Assembly (NCBI GenBank): GCA_019639115.1
Contig: JAHBSM010000007.1
Location: forward strand, 124,001-188,000
Source: Acidobacteriota bacterium
GTDB taxonomy: Bacteria > Acidobacteriota > Blastocatellia > Pyrinomonadales > Pyrinomonadaceae
Reading direction: 5' to 3'
DNA length: 64,000 nucleotides
Made by a program: the position numbers and the translations under genes. Shown here one piece after another: positions 62,574-64,000 of this stretch (the stretch's first letter is position 1; every line of letters starts with the position of its first letter). The notes below the pieces were generated by a model. The model had not been told where the DNA came from, did no database searches, and saw only the letters and a program-made list of their open reading frames with translations.

Positions 62574-64000
62574 ATGACCGATCCTGAAACAAGCATACCC
62601 GAACCGGACCCGCAGGTCCCCGTTCGCCCTCGACGCGTTGGACGGATCTTTGCCTACGCGGGCGTTGGGCTGACGGCGCTCGTCGCCGCTTGCGCCATCG
62701 TGCTCATGGTATTGCTGAGGCTTGGTGTTCTCGACGGTTACATCCGCAGCGAGCTCGACCGAAAACTCGACGAAATGGGTATCCGGCTCGCAGCCGGACG
62801 CTTCACCGTTAAGCCTTCGCCACTGACGCTCGAGATCGACAACGCGGAACTGACAAACGACGCTACTGGCGAGCGGCTAGCCAGGATCGGCTCGCTGCGT
62901 GTATCCATGACGATACTCGACCTTGTGTCATGGCGGCTGAAACGAAACATAAGTATCGACGCGGCGGACGCGGCCGACGCTGAGGTCTGGGTCACGTTTG
63001 ACGAGAACGGGCGGTCCAATTTCTCGGGCCTCAGGATGTTCACGCCCGATCCTGACTCGCCCGTTGACTTCAGTCTCGATTCGTCCAGGTTCACCTTGAA
63101 CAACGGCCTGATCCACTTCGGCGATATAAGCCGCAGCATAGCAGGCGACCTGAGCGATCTGACCCTCACGCTCAATGCCGAACCCAACACTGCCGGCGCC
63201 TCGCCCAAATTCAGATTCGACGCATACGCCCGCAATTCATGGTTCGAATACGACGCCAGACGGATATCGGACATAACGTTCCGAGGCCGTGGGCTGCTTG
63301 ATGAGAAAGGCGCGACGTTCGACGAGCTCGCATTATCGACGCCTGTAGGACACTCGACGCTCAAAGGCACGATCACCGATTGGTCTTCGCTTGTTTACTC
63401 GTTCGATATCGAATCCAGCCTTGATCTGACCCAGATATCCAATACTTTCAAGACGGGCGCATCGCTCCGAGGCGTCGGGAATTTTAGAGGGCGTGTGACA
63501 GGTGCTGGCGAGAATATCAAGATCGACGGAGCGGCCGATGCCGAGACGCTGCGTGCCGACGGCATATACCTGCGCGGCATCGGCGTCAACGCCAGCGGGA
63601 CCGTGGCAAATGGCCAATACGATGCTACGGGCAAAGCGGTGGCCGAACTTCTGACATTTGACGATGTCCGGATCGATTTCCCGAGAATGTCCGGCAATAT
63701 CAGAGGCACGGGAACGGATTTTCGCTGGGTCGGCGAGCTGCAGGCGGCCGCCGTCGCCGCGGGTAAACTCACGTTCGGCGGACTGTTTCTCGCGGATGCG
63801 GCTGCCGAGTATCGCGACAGGCAGCTCGCGGCCTCGGCGGGCAGCGGCCGTACGCCTCGTTTTGCGATCGGCGATACAGTATTCGAGGAACTGGAAGCGA
63901 GGGCTCTGCGGCTGAGCGCCGGGAACGGGTCGCTCAACATCACCTCGGATTCGGCGTCGTCCCGAGCCTTCGTTACTGATGATTATCGGTTCGATCAAAT
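62574..64000 (+). CDS. AsmA/TamB-like envelope protein (3' end beyond the window)
   Basis: The frame stays open for 475 codons to the window edge. A short cytoplasmic N-terminus precedes one transmembrane helix at about 27-48 (IFAYAGVGLTALVAACAIVL), then LDGYIRSELDRKLDEMGIRL opens a long repetitive beta-strand region with patterns such as VSMTILDLVSWRLKRNISID and FSLDSSRFTLNNGLIHFGDI. This is the architecture of AsmA/TamB/DUF748-type proteins that bridge the inner and outer membranes and move lipids. The antisense frames here are shadows. It starts 22 bp after ribB and may be co-transcribed. Confidence 0.82.
   Translation, partial: MTDPETSIPEPDPQVPVRPRRVGRIFAYAGVGLTALVAACAIVLMVLLRLGVLDGYIRSELDRKLDEMGIRLAAGRFTVKPSPLTLEIDNAELTNDATGERLARIGSLRVSMTILDLVSWRLKRNISIDAADAADAEVWVTFDENGRSNFSGLRMFTPDPDSPVDFSLDSSRFTLNNGLIHFGDISRSIAGDLSDLTLTLNAEPNTAGASPKFRFDAYARNSWFEYDARRISDITFRGRGLLDEKGATFDELALSTPVGHSTLKGTITDWSSLVYSFDIESSLDLTQISNTFKTGASLRGVGNFRGRVTGAGENIKIDGAADAETLRADGIYLRGIGVNASGTVANGQYDATGKAVAELLTFDDVRIDFPRMSGNIRGTGTDFRWVGELQAAAVAAGKLTFGGLFLADAAAEYRDRQLAASAGSGRTPRFAIGDTVFEELEARALRLSAGNGSLNITSDSASSRAFVTDDYRFDQ

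Noticed and set aside
62738..63998. Minus-strand open frames near the window end
   Set aside because: They are shadows of the AsmA/TamB-like gene, which stays open to the edge on the plus strand and begins with a credible membrane anchor.

Overview
The window looks like chromosomal sequence from an Acidobacteriota bacterium, most likely class Blastocatellia. The hints are two very long Oar-type TonB-dependent receptors with carboxypeptidase-regulatory N-termini, a VWFA protein, a DUF1844 protein, Tat-exported enzymes and moderately high GC. This placement is inference: there is no rRNA gene here to test it. No tRNA, CRISPR array, prophage or complete insertion sequence was seen.

Layout. 1-11.9 kb: the end of an M1-peptidase-like protein whose three zinc ligands are all replaced, two outer-membrane receptors, a Tat-exported amine oxidase paired with a MoxR/CbbQ AAA ATPase, an acetyltransferase and a membrane protein. 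12-24.7 kb: an M28 peptidase, a YkgJ-like/topA/methyltransferase operon, enoyl-CoA hydratase, a PilZ protein, trxB, a four-gene FmdB/VWFA/OmpA/secreted cluster, and thyA. 24.7-30.2 kb: a probable surface-glycan cluster with two methyltransferases, a zincin-like protein, a GT2 glycosyltransferase and an AsnB-type amidotransferase. 30.2-41 kb: prolyl aminopeptidase, tatA, SDRs, the minus-strand run hldD/unknown/ribF/VOC/ubiB/CBM9-like, and a Baeyer-Villiger monooxygenase with an SDR.

41-44 kb is an accessory spot. It holds a DUF5694 gene, a pair of REP-like palindromes, a monooxygenase gene fragment, a truncated nucleotidyltransferase with its small partner, and an AT-richer restriction-modification pair (BglII/BstYI-like nuclease and MT-A70 methylase). 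44-49.5 kb is a class Ia ribonucleotide reductase operon with a consensus promoter and two correctly spaced NrdR-like boxes. A DinD-family gene sits between nrdA and nrdB, nrdA carries two compensating one-base indels, and a deoxyhypusine-synthase-like gene follows.

49.7-54.3 kb is a three-gene secreted metzincin operon behind a long, hairpin-rich leader. 54.3-59 kb holds an MBL-fold hydrolase, a DUF1844 protein, mazG, and serS-mazE-mazF-SLOG, with mazG converging on the SLOG gene. 59-64 kb has galU, an MFS transporter, a RibB with a dead GTP-cyclohydrolase-like domain, and the start of an AsmA/TamB-like protein that runs off the window.

The strongest leads are the mazEF-SLOG//mazG arrangement, the metzincin operon with its leader, and the DinD gene inside nrdAB. 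Several lesions (nrdA indels, an in-frame TGA at 53847, a missing standard start at 57111) could be sequencing errors and should be checked in reads.
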